Shown one piece after another: positions 54,244-62,488 of a stretch of 64,000 nt of DNA. The DNA comes from Geothrix terrae (GTDB lineage Bacteria > Acidobacteriota > Holophagae > Holophagales > Holophagaceae), in NCBI RefSeq assembly GCF_022808775.1, contig NZ_JAKZLA010000008.1, positions 1 to 64,000 of the forward strand. Direction: 5' to 3'. Numbering within the stretch: position 1 is the first letter of the stretch; each line of letters starts with the position of its first letter. Under the pieces are notes generated by a model, which was not told the origin of the DNA, ran no database searches, and was given only the letters and a program-made list of their open reading frames with translations. The translations under genes and the position numbers were made by a program.

Positions 54244-55173
54244 ATGACATCGATGCCCGGATCTCCGCCCCCGAAACCCGCCCTGGTGTGGATCAGGAGG
54301 AGCTTTCTTCCCGCGGCGGCGGCCCTCCTCCTGACCTGTTCCCCCGGGGCGGGGACTCCCGGAGCCGCCCAGCCCAAGGAGCGCGTCGTGCCGCCCGAAC
54401 CTGCCTCAAAGATCCTCTTCCTGCACCACAGCACCGGCGAGGCCATCTGGGAGGCCGGCCTGCCCCAGTTCTTCCAGGCTTGGAACGCGAACCACGGCAC
54501 CCGCTACGCCATCACGGAGATGACGTATCCGATGGCCAACGGGGGGCACACCCGGCTGGACCGGATGCTCCCCACCCGGGTGTTCCGGCGTCTGGTGCAC
54601 GACCGCTACCCCTGGGACAACTACCCCTACGACTACTGGAACCTGTGGGTGACCCACGCCGGGGCCGCGAGGGACCGACAGGAGCCCAACCTGGATGACC
54701 TCGCCGCCTCCCACGACGTCATCGTCTTCAAGCACTGCTTCCCCATCAGCCGGGTCCAGCCCGAGGACGGAGCCCCCAGCGTGGCCTCCCCGAAGAAGAC
54801 CCTCGCCAATTACCGCCTGCAGTACGAGGCCCTCAAGACCCGCATGCACCAGTTCCCCCACACGACCTTCATCGTATGGACGGGCCCGGCGCTGACGGAG
54901 GCCTCCACCACCCCGGAAGAGGCCGAGCGCGCCCGGCAGTTCGCCACCTGGGTGAAGGAGAGCTGGGATGAGAAGGGCGACAACATCTTCGTGTGGGACT
55001 TCCGCGAGCTGGAGACGGAGGGCGGCCTGTACCTGAAGCCGGCCTATGCGGATGGACCCACCAATGCCCATCCCTCTCGGACCCTCGCCGCGAAGGCTGC
55101 GCCGCTGCTGGGGCGGCGCATCGTGGAGGTCCTCGAGGGGCGGGGAGACCAGTCCAGCTTGACCGGAGGCTGA
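54244..55173 (+). CDS. Lipoprotein SGNH-hydrolase-like protein
   Basis: The 309-residue protein starts at the ATG at 54244 after GGAGG. It has a hydrophobic leader with a lipobox (ALLLTC), suggesting a lipid-anchored envelope protein. The body begins ILFLHHSTGEAIWEAGL, an SGNH-like first block with Ser in HHSTG, and ends with NAHPSRTLAAKAAPLLGRR, where His would complete the active site. It could transfer or remove an acyl group outside the inner membrane, in the way DltD acts in D-alanylation. This parallel is inference. Confidence 0.75.
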   Translation: MTSMPGSPPPKPALVWIRRSFLPAAAALLLTCSPGAGTPGAAQPKERVVPPEPASKILFLHHSTGEAIWEAGLPQFFQAWNANHGTRYAITEMTYPMANGGHTRLDRMLPTRVFRRLVHDRYPWDNYPYDYWNLWVTHAGAARDRQEPNLDDLAASHDVIVFKHCFPISRVQPEDGAPSVASPKKTLANYRLQYEALKTRMHQFPHTTFIVWTGPALTEASTTPEEAERARQFATWVKESWDEKGDNIFVWDFRELETEGGLYLKPAYADGPTNAHPSRTLAAKAAPLLGRRIVEVLEGRGDQSSLTGG

Positions 55174-55224
55174 GGCCCGCCATCCGGGTACACAGGAGGC
55201 AGTCGGCTTGACCAGGGAGGACCG

Positions 55225-55959
55225 ATGAAAGACGACAAGGTGAGCGTAAGCGTCGATGCTGTGACCCGGACGGAGGATCCGGGCCCCGCCGCCCGGCTTG
55301 CCGCCGGGCACCACCGCTTCCTGGGGGTGGACCTGCTGGTGGGTGAGGATGTCCTGGTTCCCCGGGAGGAGACGGAGATCCTGGGACGGGAGGTCCTGGC
55401 CCTCCTCCGCGCTCGGTCGGTCGAGGAACCGGAGTGCGAGCTGCGGATGATCGACATGGGCTGCGGATCGGGGAACCTGGCCTGCATTGCGGCGCTGGGG
55501 GTGCTCTCCGTGAGGGTCTGGGCCTCGGATACCTCGGACGCCTGCGCCCTCCTGACGCGGGCGAATGTGGCCCGTCTTGGCCTGGAAGATCGGGTGGTGG
55601 TCGCCCAGGGGGATCTCTTCGCGTCCCTCGCGACCGAGGGCCTTGAAGGCACCATGGACCTGGTGGTGATGAACCCGCCCTACATCCCCTCCCATGTGCT
55701 GGAGGCATCCCTGGCCGGCCTGCTTCAGCACGAGCCGAGGGCGGCGTTCGACGGCGGCCCGTACGGGATCACGATCCTCACGCGGCTCTTGAAGGAGGCG
55801 CCGGCCTTCCTGAAGCCAGGGGGGCACCTCCTGTTCGAGTTCGGGCTGGGGCAGGCCGGGCTAGTCCAGGCCCTGGTGGAGCGGAATCGGCGCTATTCCG
55901 CCCTCCGGTTCGTCGGGGATGCCCAGGGCCGTCCGAGGGTGGCCGTCCTCGGGCTGTAG
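55225..55959 (+). CDS. HemK/PrmC-like methyltransferase
   Basis: The 244-residue Rossmann methyltransferase has a SAM loop IDMGCGSGNLACIAAL and the NPPY catalytic tetrapeptide in DLVVMNPPYIPSHVLE. EPRAAFDGGPYGITIL matches PrmC-type enzymes that methylate glutamine amides. The usual N-terminal helical domain of PrmC is largely missing, so release factors are not the obvious target. Because it closes a cluster with two amidating enzymes, methylation of an amide nitrogen in the cluster product is plausible. It overlaps nothing and is convergent with the E1 beta gene. Confidence 0.8.
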   Translation: MKDDKVSVSVDAVTRTEDPGPAARLAAGHHRFLGVDLLVGEDVLVPREETEILGREVLALLRARSVEEPECELRMIDMGCGSGNLACIAALGVLSVRVWASDTSDACALLTRANVARLGLEDRVVVAQGDLFASLATEGLEGTMDLVVMNPPYIPSHVLEASLAGLLQHEPRAAFDGGPYGITILTRLLKEAPAFLKPGGHLLFEFGLGQAGLVQALVERNRRYSALRFVGDAQGRPRVAVLGL

Positions 55960-55963
55960 CCCC

Positions 55964-56947
55964 TCACCAGATCGGAGCCGCCTCCAGCATCCGGGCCACG
56001 AGCTGCCGGGCGGCCCCGGCGATGGCGTCGGCCTGGGGGGCGAAGGCCTGCTCCAGGGGGTAGCTGGCGGGGGCCGGGGCGTCCGGGCCCGTGAGGCGGA
56101 GGATGGGGGCCCGCAGGGCCTCGAAGGCCTGCTCGGAGATCAGGGCCGCCACCTCGGCGCCCACGCCGCAGAGGCGGCTGGCCTCGTGGACGAGGATGGC
56201 GCGGCCGGTCTTGCGCACGGAGGCAAGGATGGTGGCTTCGTCCAGGGGCTTGAGGGTGCGCAGGTCCACCACCTCGGCGGAGACGCCCTCGGCCGCCAGG
56301 GCCTCGGCGGCGGCCAGGCAGGTGTGGGTGGTCTTGGCGTAGGAGATGAGGGTGACGTCACGGCCTTCGCGGCGGACGGCCGCCTTCCCGAGGGGGACGA
56401 CCTCGTCGGTCTCGGGCACCTCGCCGGGGGCGAAGGCCAGGCCGATGTCCATGAAGAAGAGCACGGGGTTCTCGTCGCGGATGGCGGCCTTCATGAGGCC
56501 CTTGGCATCGGCGGGCGTGGACGGCATCACCACCTTGAGGCCCGGGGCATGGACGAACCAGGCCTCCAGGTTGTGGTTGTGCTGGGCGCCCACGCTCCAG
56601 CCGCCGCCGGTCATGGCCAGCGCCACCATGGGGAACGAGAACTGGCCGCCGGACATGTAGCGCAGCTTGCCCGCGCTGTTCACCAGCTCGTCCATGGCGA
56701 AGCAGAGGAAGGGCGCGAAGAGCAGGTCCACCACCGGGCGCAGGCCCGTGGCGGCGGCCCCGGCGGCGGTGCCGGCGATGATGCCCTCGGCCAGGGGCGT
56801 GTTGCGCACGCGCTGGGGTCCGAAGGCCTTGAGCAGGCCCTTGCGCTTGGTGGCGGTGCCCTCGCCGAACATGAGCACGCGGGAGTCCCGGGCCATCTCC
56901 TCGTGGAGGGCGGCTTCGACGGCGTCGTGGAAGGTCATCTGGGTCAT
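55964..56947 (-). CDS. 2-oxo-acid dehydrogenase E1, beta subunit
   Basis: The 327-residue transketolase-like subunit has FHDAVEAALHEEMARDSRVLMFGE, NTPLAEGIIAGTAAGAAATGLRPVVDLLF and LIVHEASRLCGVGAEVA-type motifs (seen as ILVHEASRLCGVG). With the alpha subunit it forms the thiamine-diphosphate E1 of pyruvate, acetoin or branched-chain dehydrogenases. The E2 and E3 genes are not adjacent. It follows the alpha-subunit gene by nine bases, and GAGGAG precedes its ATG. Confidence 0.92.
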   Translation of the reverse strand: MTQMTFHDAVEAALHEEMARDSRVLMFGEGTATKRKGLLKAFGPQRVRNTPLAEGIIAGTAAGAAATGLRPVVDLLFAPFLCFAMDELVNSAGKLRYMSGGQFSFPMVALAMTGGGWSVGAQHNHNLEAWFVHAPGLKVVMPSTPADAKGLMKAAIRDENPVLFFMDIGLAFAPGEVPETDEVVPLGKAAVRREGRDVTLISYAKTTHTCLAAAEALAAEGVSAEVVDLRTLKPLDEATILASVRKTGRAILVHEASRLCGVGAEVAALISEQAFEALRAPILRLTGPDAPAPASYPLEQAFAPQADAIAGAARQLVARMLEAAPIW

Positions 56948-56956
56948 GTCGGCTCC

Positions 56957-57919
56957 TCAGGCGTAGACGCCGGTGGCGAGGTCGGCGGGATCGGGATAGG
57001 GCGAGGTGGCGGCGAAGGTGGCGGCGTCCTCGATGGCCTGGCGGGCCTGGGCGTGGAGGGCCTCGAGGCCGTCCGCCGTGAGCTCGCCGGCCTCCAGGAG
57101 GCGGGCCTCCAGGCGGGCGATGGGGTCCTTGGCCATCCAGGCCTCGATCTCGGCGGGATCCACATAGGACTGGTCGTGGGGCTCCATGTGGCCGCGCTGG
57201 CGGTAGGTCCAGGCCTCCAGCAGGAAGGGCCGGCGCGTCTCGCGCACCTGCGCGGCGGCGCGCAGGGCGGCCTTGCACACGGCCTCCACATCGTTGCCGT
57301 CCACGGTGAGGCTGTCGATGCCGTAGGGCGCGGCCCAGGGGGCCACGTGGTCGCCCACCATGGTCTCCTTCCGGTGGACGAAGGCCTGCCACTGGTTGTT
57401 CTCGCAGACGTAGAGCACGGGCAGGTTCCAGACCGAGGCCAGGTTCAGGGACTCGTGGAAGATGCCCTCGCAGGCGGCGCCGTCGCCGAAGAAGCAGACC
57501 ACGATGCCCTCGCCGCCCAGCATGGCCCGCGACAGGGCCACGCCCGGGGCCAGGGACAGCTCGCCGCCCACGATGGTGGAGGTGAGCACCACGCCCAGCT
57601 CTTTCACGGAGATGTGCAGGGTGCCGCTGCGGCCCTGGCAGTAGCCGGTGCTGCGGCCCATGACCTCGGCCAGCATGCGGCCGGGGTCGGCGCCGCGGGC
57701 CAGGAGGTGCCCGGCGCTGCGGTGGTTGGTGAGGATCTGGTCCTCGGGGCGGAGGGCGGAGACCACGCCCACGGCGGCGGCCTCCTGGCCCACGGAGGTG
57801 CAGACGTTGGGGAAGGGACCCGCGGCGTGGAAGGCCACGATCTTCTCTTCGTAGGCCCGGATGCGCAGCATGGTGGCGAGCAGGTCCTGGCGGGTGGACA
57901 CGGTTCCAGAAGGGGTCAT
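56957..57919 (-). CDS. 2-oxo-acid dehydrogenase E1, alpha subunit
   Basis: The 320-residue protein starts at the ATG at 57919 after GAGGT. The thiamine-diphosphate motif runs from CFFGDGAACEGIFHESLNLA to VLYVCENNQWQAFV, and HRSAGHLLARGADPGRMLAE and YRQRGHMEPHD are as in the acetoin/pyruvate E1 alpha group. It decarboxylates a 2-oxo acid and passes the acyl unit to lipoyl-E2. The lack of a neighbouring E2 means the substrate cannot be settled. Confidence 0.92.
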   Translation of the reverse strand: MTPSGTVSTRQDLLATMLRIRAYEEKIVAFHAAGPFPNVCTSVGQEAAAVGVVSALRPEDQILTNHRSAGHLLARGADPGRMLAEVMGRSTGYCQGRSGTLHISVKELGVVLTSTIVGGELSLAPGVALSRAMLGGEGIVVCFFGDGAACEGIFHESLNLASVWNLPVLYVCENNQWQAFVHRKETMVGDHVAPWAAPYGIDSLTVDGNDVEAVCKAALRAAAQVRETRRPFLLEAWTYRQRGHMEPHDQSYVDPAEIEAWMAKDPIARLEARLLEAGELTADGLEALHAQARQAIEDAATFAATSPYPDPADLATGVYA

Positions 57920-57947
57920 GGGACCTCGCGTGGGAAGGGGTTGGGAT

Positions 57948-58928
57948 TCAGTGGGACGGGACGAAGGGGGCGTCGGCGATCCAGCGGCGGACGTGGTCCA
58001 CGGCGGCCTGGTCCACGCGCACGGTGCCCAGGGGGGGCATCTGGGCGATGGGATCCCGGCTGCCCATGCGGTGCAGCAGGGCGCTGCGCTCCGGGTGCCC
58101 GGGGCTGAGGATGCGGCTCTCCGGCTGGCCGGGCACGGGGAAGCTGCCCGCACCCGCGGTCGTGCGGAGGGCATGGGCGGGGCGCAGGTCCAGGTCCAGG
58201 CCCGGGATGGGCCGGTCCGCCCGGTGGCAGGTGGCGCAGTTGGCCTGGAGGTAGCCCAGGGCCGCGCGGGTGGCGGGATCGCCCGCGATGCGGGGAGGGC
58301 GGCTCAGGAGGTCCGGCCGGGCGCGGCGAAGGAGGCGCCGGGCCACCAGATCCTTCAGGGTGATCATGCCGGGGCGGAGGGGCTCCCCGTGGAGGGCCCC
58401 CGGGTCCCGGTCCGGGGAGAGCTGGAGGGCCGTGAAGCCGAGGACCTCCACCCGTTCCTGGCCGTGGCAGTCCCGGCAGTCCGCCCGCGAGGGGATGCCG
58501 TGGCGCAGCCCCGGGGCCACCTCGGCGGCATCCGGCAGCCCGCCCTCGGGCACGAGGACAGCGTCGGTCTGGGCCTCGTTCCAGGCGTAGCTGGCGAAGA
58601 CCCAGGTCCCGGGCCCGGTCTTCCAGAGCAGGCGCGTCTCCACCTTGCGGCCCCCGAAGGCAAACTCCTTCCAGGCCTTGGTACCCACGGGGAACACCCA
58701 GCCCGCCTCGTCGCGGCCATCGATGGCTGCCGGCAGGTGGATCCACCGGGCCTTGGCCGCACCGTCGGTCCACAGGGGGTACTGGGGCGCGTAGGGCAGG
58801 TTCCGGGCCGCCACCAGGCCCGGGGCGGCGTAGAGGCCGGTCTGGGAGAGCAGGCGGGGCGGGGCGGGAGCCTTCGCGGCCCCCGGCCACGCGCCGAGGG
58901 CCAGGAGGGCCGGGAGGAGGGTGGGCAT
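57948..58928 (-). CDS. Periplasmic diheme c-type cytochrome (SO2930-like)
   Basis: The 326-residue secreted protein has a signal peptide of about 19 residues and two heme motifs, CRDCH near the middle and CATCH in the C-terminal third. The YPLWTDGAAKARWIHLP region and the FPVGTKAWKEFAFGG strand match the SO2930-type diheme family. Axial Met candidates include MPPLGTVRVD near the end. It probably carries electrons in the periplasm. It lies 13 bases downstream of the monoheme cytochrome gene. Confidence 0.88.
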   Translation of the reverse strand: MPTLLPALLALGAWPGAAKAPAPPRLLSQTGLYAAPGLVAARNLPYAPQYPLWTDGAAKARWIHLPAAIDGRDEAGWVFPVGTKAWKEFAFGGRKVETRLLWKTGPGTWVFASYAWNEAQTDAVLVPEGGLPDAAEVAPGLRHGIPSRADCRDCHGQERVEVLGFTALQLSPDRDPGALHGEPLRPGMITLKDLVARRLLRRARPDLLSRPPRIAGDPATRAALGYLQANCATCHRADRPIPGLDLDLRPAHALRTTAGAGSFPVPGQPESRILSPGHPERSALLHRMGSRDPIAQMPPLGTVRVDQAAVDHVRRWIADAPFVPSH

Positions 58929-58941
58929 GGCGGGATCCGGC

Positions 58942-59511
58942 TCAGTGCATGGGGATGGGCGTGGGGGCGGGCGCGATGGGCGCGGGCACCTTGTTCTTCA
59001 CGGCCGGGATCGAGTGCAGGTAGGCGAAGATCGCCTTCAGGTCGGCGTCGCTGGCGGCTTGGAGGTTCTGGATGGGCATGGGGGGCAGGATGGCCCGGCC
59101 CTGGCCCAGGTGGCGGGCGCTGCGCACCATCTGGAAGAACTGGGCCTCGGTCCAGGCGCCCAGGCCGGTCTCCTTGTCGGGCGTGAGGTTCGCGGCGTAG
59201 CTGACGCCCCAGGGACCCGAGAAGGCGGTCATGGTCAGGGAGCCGGCCCAGCCCCAGGGGGCCTCGGTCAGCTTCGGCGCCGGCGGCATCTGCAGACCCT
59301 CGGGATGGCCCGACAGCATGCGGCTCATGTCCGGCTCGGGGCCCTTCGGACCCATCTTCAGCGGGGTGTGGCAGTCGTGGCAGCCGGCCACCCGCACGAG
59401 GTAGGCCCCGTGCTGGACGAGCTTCGTCTGCGCCGGAGGGGCGGCCTGCGCGGTGCCCGTGCCGAGCGTGAGGCCGAGGATGGCCAGGAGGAAGGAGCGG
59501 TTCAGGGTCAT
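58942..59511 (-). CDS. Monoheme c-type cytochrome
   Basis: The 189-residue protein starts at the ATG at 59511, six bases after GAGG. It has a signal peptide ending GTAQA and one heme site, GCHDCHTPLKMGPKGPEPD, with a likely Met ligand in LPPMPIQNL. The pattern is that of cytochromes accompanying dehydrogenases or oxidases (CHDCHTP type). A Pro/Ala/Lys tail ends it. It leads the two-cytochrome operon, with an AT-rich promoter region upstream. Confidence 0.88.
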   Translation of the reverse strand: MTLNRSFLLAILGLTLGTGTAQAAPPAQTKLVQHGAYLVRVAGCHDCHTPLKMGPKGPEPDMSRMLSGHPEGLQMPPAPKLTEAPWGWAGSLTMTAFSGPWGVSYAANLTPDKETGLGAWTEAQFFQMVRSARHLGQGRAILPPMPIQNLQAASDADLKAIFAYLHSIPAVKNKVPAPIAPAPTPIPMH

Positions 59512-59539
59512 GGTGTGCCTCATCAGGAAGGTCGGGACT

Positions 59540-59650
59540 CGAAACCCGATGAGGGATATATGCCACCAATGACGAATGGTTTATTTGTTTTTTCCATCCT
59601 TAAGAAAGAATTAGCAAGCCTTTAAGAAGGTTTTAAGAAAAGGCAGGTCC
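59540..59650. other. AT-rich intergenic region between operons
   Basis: This stretch is far more AT-rich than its surroundings (runs such as TTTATTTGTTTTTT and AAGGTTTTAAGAAAAGG) and lies upstream of the cytochrome operon and downstream of the split-barrel/GAF gene. It probably holds the cytochrome promoter. No single -35/-10 pair is clear. Confidence 0.4.
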
Positions 59651-59654
59651 AGGG

Positions 59655-61001
59655 TCAGGCTCCGGGGTCCATGTCCTCCAACTCCAGGGGCCGGGCCACC
59701 AGCAGCCGGAAGCGGCCGCGGCCCGTCTTCTCCAACTGCACGCAGGCCTGCCGCTCCGCCAGGCGACGGTGGAGCAGGACGAGGCGGGCCTCCAGGTTGT
59801 CGCTCTGGTCCGGCAGGCGCACCCGGGGGTCGGCGCGCAGCTCCCGGTTGCTGAACTGGGTGCGGCCCAGGGCCTGGTGATCCTGCAGGAGCGTCCAGAG
59901 GATGTTTCCGGCCACGCCTTTGATGAGGTAGTCGTCCCCCAGGAACACGCTGTCGTTGGCGGCGTAGTGCCGCACCCGCAGGGGCGCCCCGCCCGGCCGG
60001 GGATCCCGGGCCGCGGCGGGCTGGGCCTCGTCGCCCAGCTCCAGCTCCGCCAGGAAGAGGCGGAAGAGGCCCCCCACCTGGGTGGCCAGGGCCACCAGGG
60101 CATCCTCATCGGCGTGGGTGAAGCGCATCTCCGTGGGGCTCTCCACGAAGAGCACGCCCAGGGGCTCGCGGGCTCCGGGGATGGGCACGGCCAGCTGGCT
60201 GCCGGGCGAGGCCAGACCCGGGAAGGGGATCTCCGTCTCCAGCCGGTCGCCCATGCCCTGCCGCTCGGCCCCCTCGCGCATGGCGAGGCCGTAGGCGTAC
60301 TCGGAGGTGACGTGCGAGATGCGGATGGGCACGCGCTCCCGGGCCGCCACGCCGATGACGCCATCGCCCAGCGGAATCTCCGAGCCCACGCCCGAGGTCG
60401 CATAGCCCCGGCTGGCCACGGTGTAGAGCCGGTCCCGCCGGGGATCCAGCATCATCACCAGGGCCTGCTCGATGGCGAAGTGGGCCTGCAGGCCGTCCAG
60501 CAGCGCATCCAGGAGGGACTCGGCGTCTGAGCTGGTGGGCAGCCGCTCCATGCAGGTCCGCAGGGCCAGGAGGGGATCCACCGCGGAGGCCGGGGCGGGC
60601 AGCGTGCTGCCCGGCACCACCTCCGCCCCTTCGATGCGGTAGATGTCGGAGCCCAGCAGGCGGAATACGCCGCTCATCCCGGTGTGGGACGCGATGCCCG
60701 CCAGCTTGGCCTTCATGGATTCGAAGACGGGACCCTGGGTCTCCGTGCGCTCGTAGACGAGGTGCAGCCGGTACTGCTGGGCGGTCTGGGGGTGGATGAG
60801 GCCCAGGGTGACCCGCGGATTCGCGAGCAGGTTCTGATGGGTACGGTTGAAGAACTGGTAGGAGAGGGCCAGGTGCCGGTCGTCGAGGTACTGGCCCTGG
60901 GACATGTAGGCCACGTTGGGGGTGCCGTCCGGGGCGCAGGTGGAGACCACGCCGGGGATGACGCCATCCAGGCAGTCGCGGAGGGCGCGGATGGGGATCA
61001 T
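59655..61001 (-). CDS. Split-barrel flavoprotein/GAF/winged-helix regulator
   Basis: The 448-residue protein starts at the ATG at 61001, overlapping the upstream stop (ATGA). The N-terminal about 150 residues resemble the pyridoxamine-phosphate-oxidase FMN barrel (GVVSTCAPDGTPNVAYMSQGQYL, NLLANPRVTLGLIHP). A GAF domain follows (about 165-315; DAESLLDALLDGLQAHF, LAVPIPGAREPLGVLFVES). The C-terminal about 110 residues (LIKGVAGNILWTLLQDH, SNRELRADPRVRLPD, LEARLVLLHRRLAE) look like a winged helix. A flavin- or ligand-responsive transcription factor is likely. The target is unknown. Confidence 0.8.
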   Translation of the reverse strand: MIPIRALRDCLDGVIPGVVSTCAPDGTPNVAYMSQGQYLDDRHLALSYQFFNRTHQNLLANPRVTLGLIHPQTAQQYRLHLVYERTETQGPVFESMKAKLAGIASHTGMSGVFRLLGSDIYRIEGAEVVPGSTLPAPASAVDPLLALRTCMERLPTSSDAESLLDALLDGLQAHFAIEQALVMMLDPRRDRLYTVASRGYATSGVGSEIPLGDGVIGVAARERVPIRISHVTSEYAYGLAMREGAERQGMGDRLETEIPFPGLASPGSQLAVPIPGAREPLGVLFVESPTEMRFTHADEDALVALATQVGGLFRLFLAELELGDEAQPAAARDPRPGGAPLRVRHYAANDSVFLGDDYLIKGVAGNILWTLLQDHQALGRTQFSNRELRADPRVRLPDQSDNLEARLVLLHRRLAERQACVQLEKTGRGRFRLLVARPLELEDMDPGA

Positions 61002-61522
61002 GGGGCCCCCGGCGTCGGGGGTGGAGTCAGGGCCGGGATCAGGGGCGTTCCGGCCTGGGCCCCCGGTGTCGAGTTGAAGAAGGCCGAGGGCGTGAAGGTC
61101 AGGGCCACCAGCGCTTCGTCGGGACAATCGAGCAGGGTCCGGACCATGACTTCCGTGAAGCCGAGGAAGACCAGAGACTGCGCAAAGGCCGTGCGGTAGG
61201 CCGTGACGCAGGCCAGATCGTCCTCGGCCAGAGGGACGAGCCGGGCGTCCTGGCCCTTGATCTGGACCGTCCGGTGGGTGGGGGGCTCGCTGAAGACCAC
61301 GGCCAAGGCTCCGCTGGCCGTGGCATCCCGGATCAGATCCGCGGCCTGGGGCGCGGAGAAAAAGAGGGTGATGCGGCCCGTGCCCGGGTCCACGCGGCAG
61401 CCGAAGGCCCGGCAGAGGCTGGGGAGACCCTCCGCACCGCCGGAGCCCGCATTGATGGACACGCCCCCCATGACGAAGCGGGTCAGCTCCGGATCGAGGA
61501 GGAGGGATGGGAGGGCGGGCAT
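60998..61522 (-). CDS. Pyridoxamine-5'-phosphate-oxidase-like (FMN-binding) protein
   Basis: The 174-residue protein has the flavin split-barrel pattern (GRITLFFSAPQAADLIRDA, GALAVVFSEPPTHRTVQIKG), followed by a Pro-rich tail. Such proteins bind FMN or a related cofactor and reduce small molecules or sense redox state. It directly precedes the split-barrel/GAF/winged-helix gene with ATGA overlap, so the pair is one functional unit. It is divergent from hemerythrin. Confidence 0.8.
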   Translation of the reverse strand: MPALPSLLLDPELTRFVMGGVSINAGSGGAEGLPSLCRAFGCRVDPGTGRITLFFSAPQAADLIRDATASGALAVVFSEPPTHRTVQIKGQDARLVPLAEDDLACVTAYRTAFAQSLVFLGFTEVMVRTLLDCPDEALVALTFTPSAFFNSTPGAQAGTPLIPALTPPPTPGAP

Positions 61523-61606
61523 GGGGGGATGATTTTATCCAGTCTCCATCGGCCGGTGGGGCCGAGGAACGGGGTCCTGGCTCCCACCCTGGTCAGGGGC
61601 TTCCTG

Positions 61607-62062
61607 ATGCTCTGGTATTCTTTGCACGTGAATCCCGCCCCTGTCCCTCGAAGCGCGAAATCCCCCGTGCGCTGGCGCCCCGAGCTCGAAACCGGGTTGG
61701 GAGCCATCGACCAGCAGCACCGGGAGCTCTTCGAGGCGCTGGCCCGGCTGGCCGGGGACCTCGAGGCGGGGATGCCGGGAACCCTCCTGGACGAGCCGCT
61801 GGCCGCCCTGGCCCGGCACCTCATCAAGCACTGTCAGACCGAAGAAAGCCTCATGAAGGAGGCGGGGTTCCCAGGCCGCGTCGCCCACGCGAACCAGCAC
61901 CAGGAGGTGGTTCTCCGGGTACGCGATCTCCAGTACCGGCGGATGAAGGGCCAGGCCGTCGGTCGGGACGCTCTGGTCGAGCTGGGAGCCTGGCTCGAGC
62001 AGCACATCGGTGAAGCGGACCAGGCCATGGCGGGCTACTTGAGGAGCCTTCACACGGCGTGA
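61607..62062 (+). CDS. Bacteriohemerythrin
   Basis: The 151-residue protein carries the di-iron ligand set of hemerythrins: AIDQQHRELFEAL, HLIKHCQTEESLM, HANQHQEVV and WLEQHIGEADQAM. It binds oxygen reversibly at a non-heme di-iron site and may sense or store oxygen. The start is probably the ATG at 61607 with AGGGG upstream; a GTG at 61628 is an alternative. It is divergent from the flavin-protein operon, suggesting a shared link to redox or oxygen. Its stop codon overlaps the first tRNA-derived repeat. Confidence 0.9.
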   Translation: MLWYSLHVNPAPVPRSAKSPVRWRPELETGLGAIDQQHRELFEALARLAGDLEAGMPGTLLDEPLAALARHLIKHCQTEESLMKEAGFPGRVAHANQHQEVVLRVRDLQYRRMKGQAVGRDALVELGAWLEQHIGEADQAMAGYLRSLHTA

Positions 62063-62408
62063 GTCCAGCTAGGCGCCTGAGTGGGCGCCGGCCCACGTAA
62101 CGCTGGACTCGAACTGCGCTCGGCTGCGCCGATCGCCGGTTTCGCTTCGGTGCGACATCTAGTCGCACCTCCGCGATCCCACTCGACGCTGGACCCCGGC
62201 CGAGTCCGCGCGGCCGGGGCTGGCCCGAGTCCAGCTAGGCGCCTGAGTGGGCGTCGGCCCACGTAACGCTGGACTCGAACTGCGCTCGGCTGCGCTGATC
62301 GCCGGTCTCGCTTCGGTGCGACATCTAGTCGCACCTCCGCGATCCCACTCGACGCTGGACCCCGGCCGAGTCCGCGCGGCCGGGGCTGGCCCGAGTCCAG
62401 CTAGGCGC
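62061..62408. repeat. Two 166-bp tandem repeats with tRNA-Arg 3'-end fragments
   Basis: Units start at 62061 and 62227 (three mismatches), with a 16-base partial third unit at 62393. Each opens with GAGTCCAGCTAGGCGC, the tRNA-Arg T-arm/acceptor 3' strand, and mirrors it 44 bases on with GCTGGACTCGAAC. Inner hairpins are GGTGCGAC/GTCGCACC and CCCCGGCC/GGCCGGGG. No gene is visible in this stretch. Confidence 0.85.
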
Positions 62409-62411
62409 ACT

Positions 62412-62488
62412 TGGTGCGCCTAGCTGGACTCGAACCAGCGACCTGCGGCTTAGAAGGCCGCTGCTCTATCCACCTGAGCTATAGGCGC
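62412..62488 (-). tRNA. tRNA-Arg (UCU)
   Basis: On the minus strand the acceptor GCGCCTA pairs with TAGGCGC. The anticodon loop CTTCTAA gives TCT (complement of 62452-62454), the T-arm holds GTTCGAGT, and CCA is encoded (62414-62412). Immediately downstream is an 18-bp inverted copy of the tRNA 3' end (62393-62410). Confidence 0.97.

Noticed and set aside
51216-54500. A 1094-codon open frame antisense to the AsnB-like and NadE-like genes
   Set aside because: Low-complexity antisense artefact of high GC; both sense genes have full catalytic motifs.
49425-55173. A true dlt (D-alanylation) operon
   Set aside because: The ligase, carrier and SGNH-like protein fit loosely, but no DltB-type membrane acyltransferase is present.
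62061-62408. CRISPR array
   Set aside because: Only two long 166-bp units without short spacers; the units are tandem duplications with tRNA fragments.
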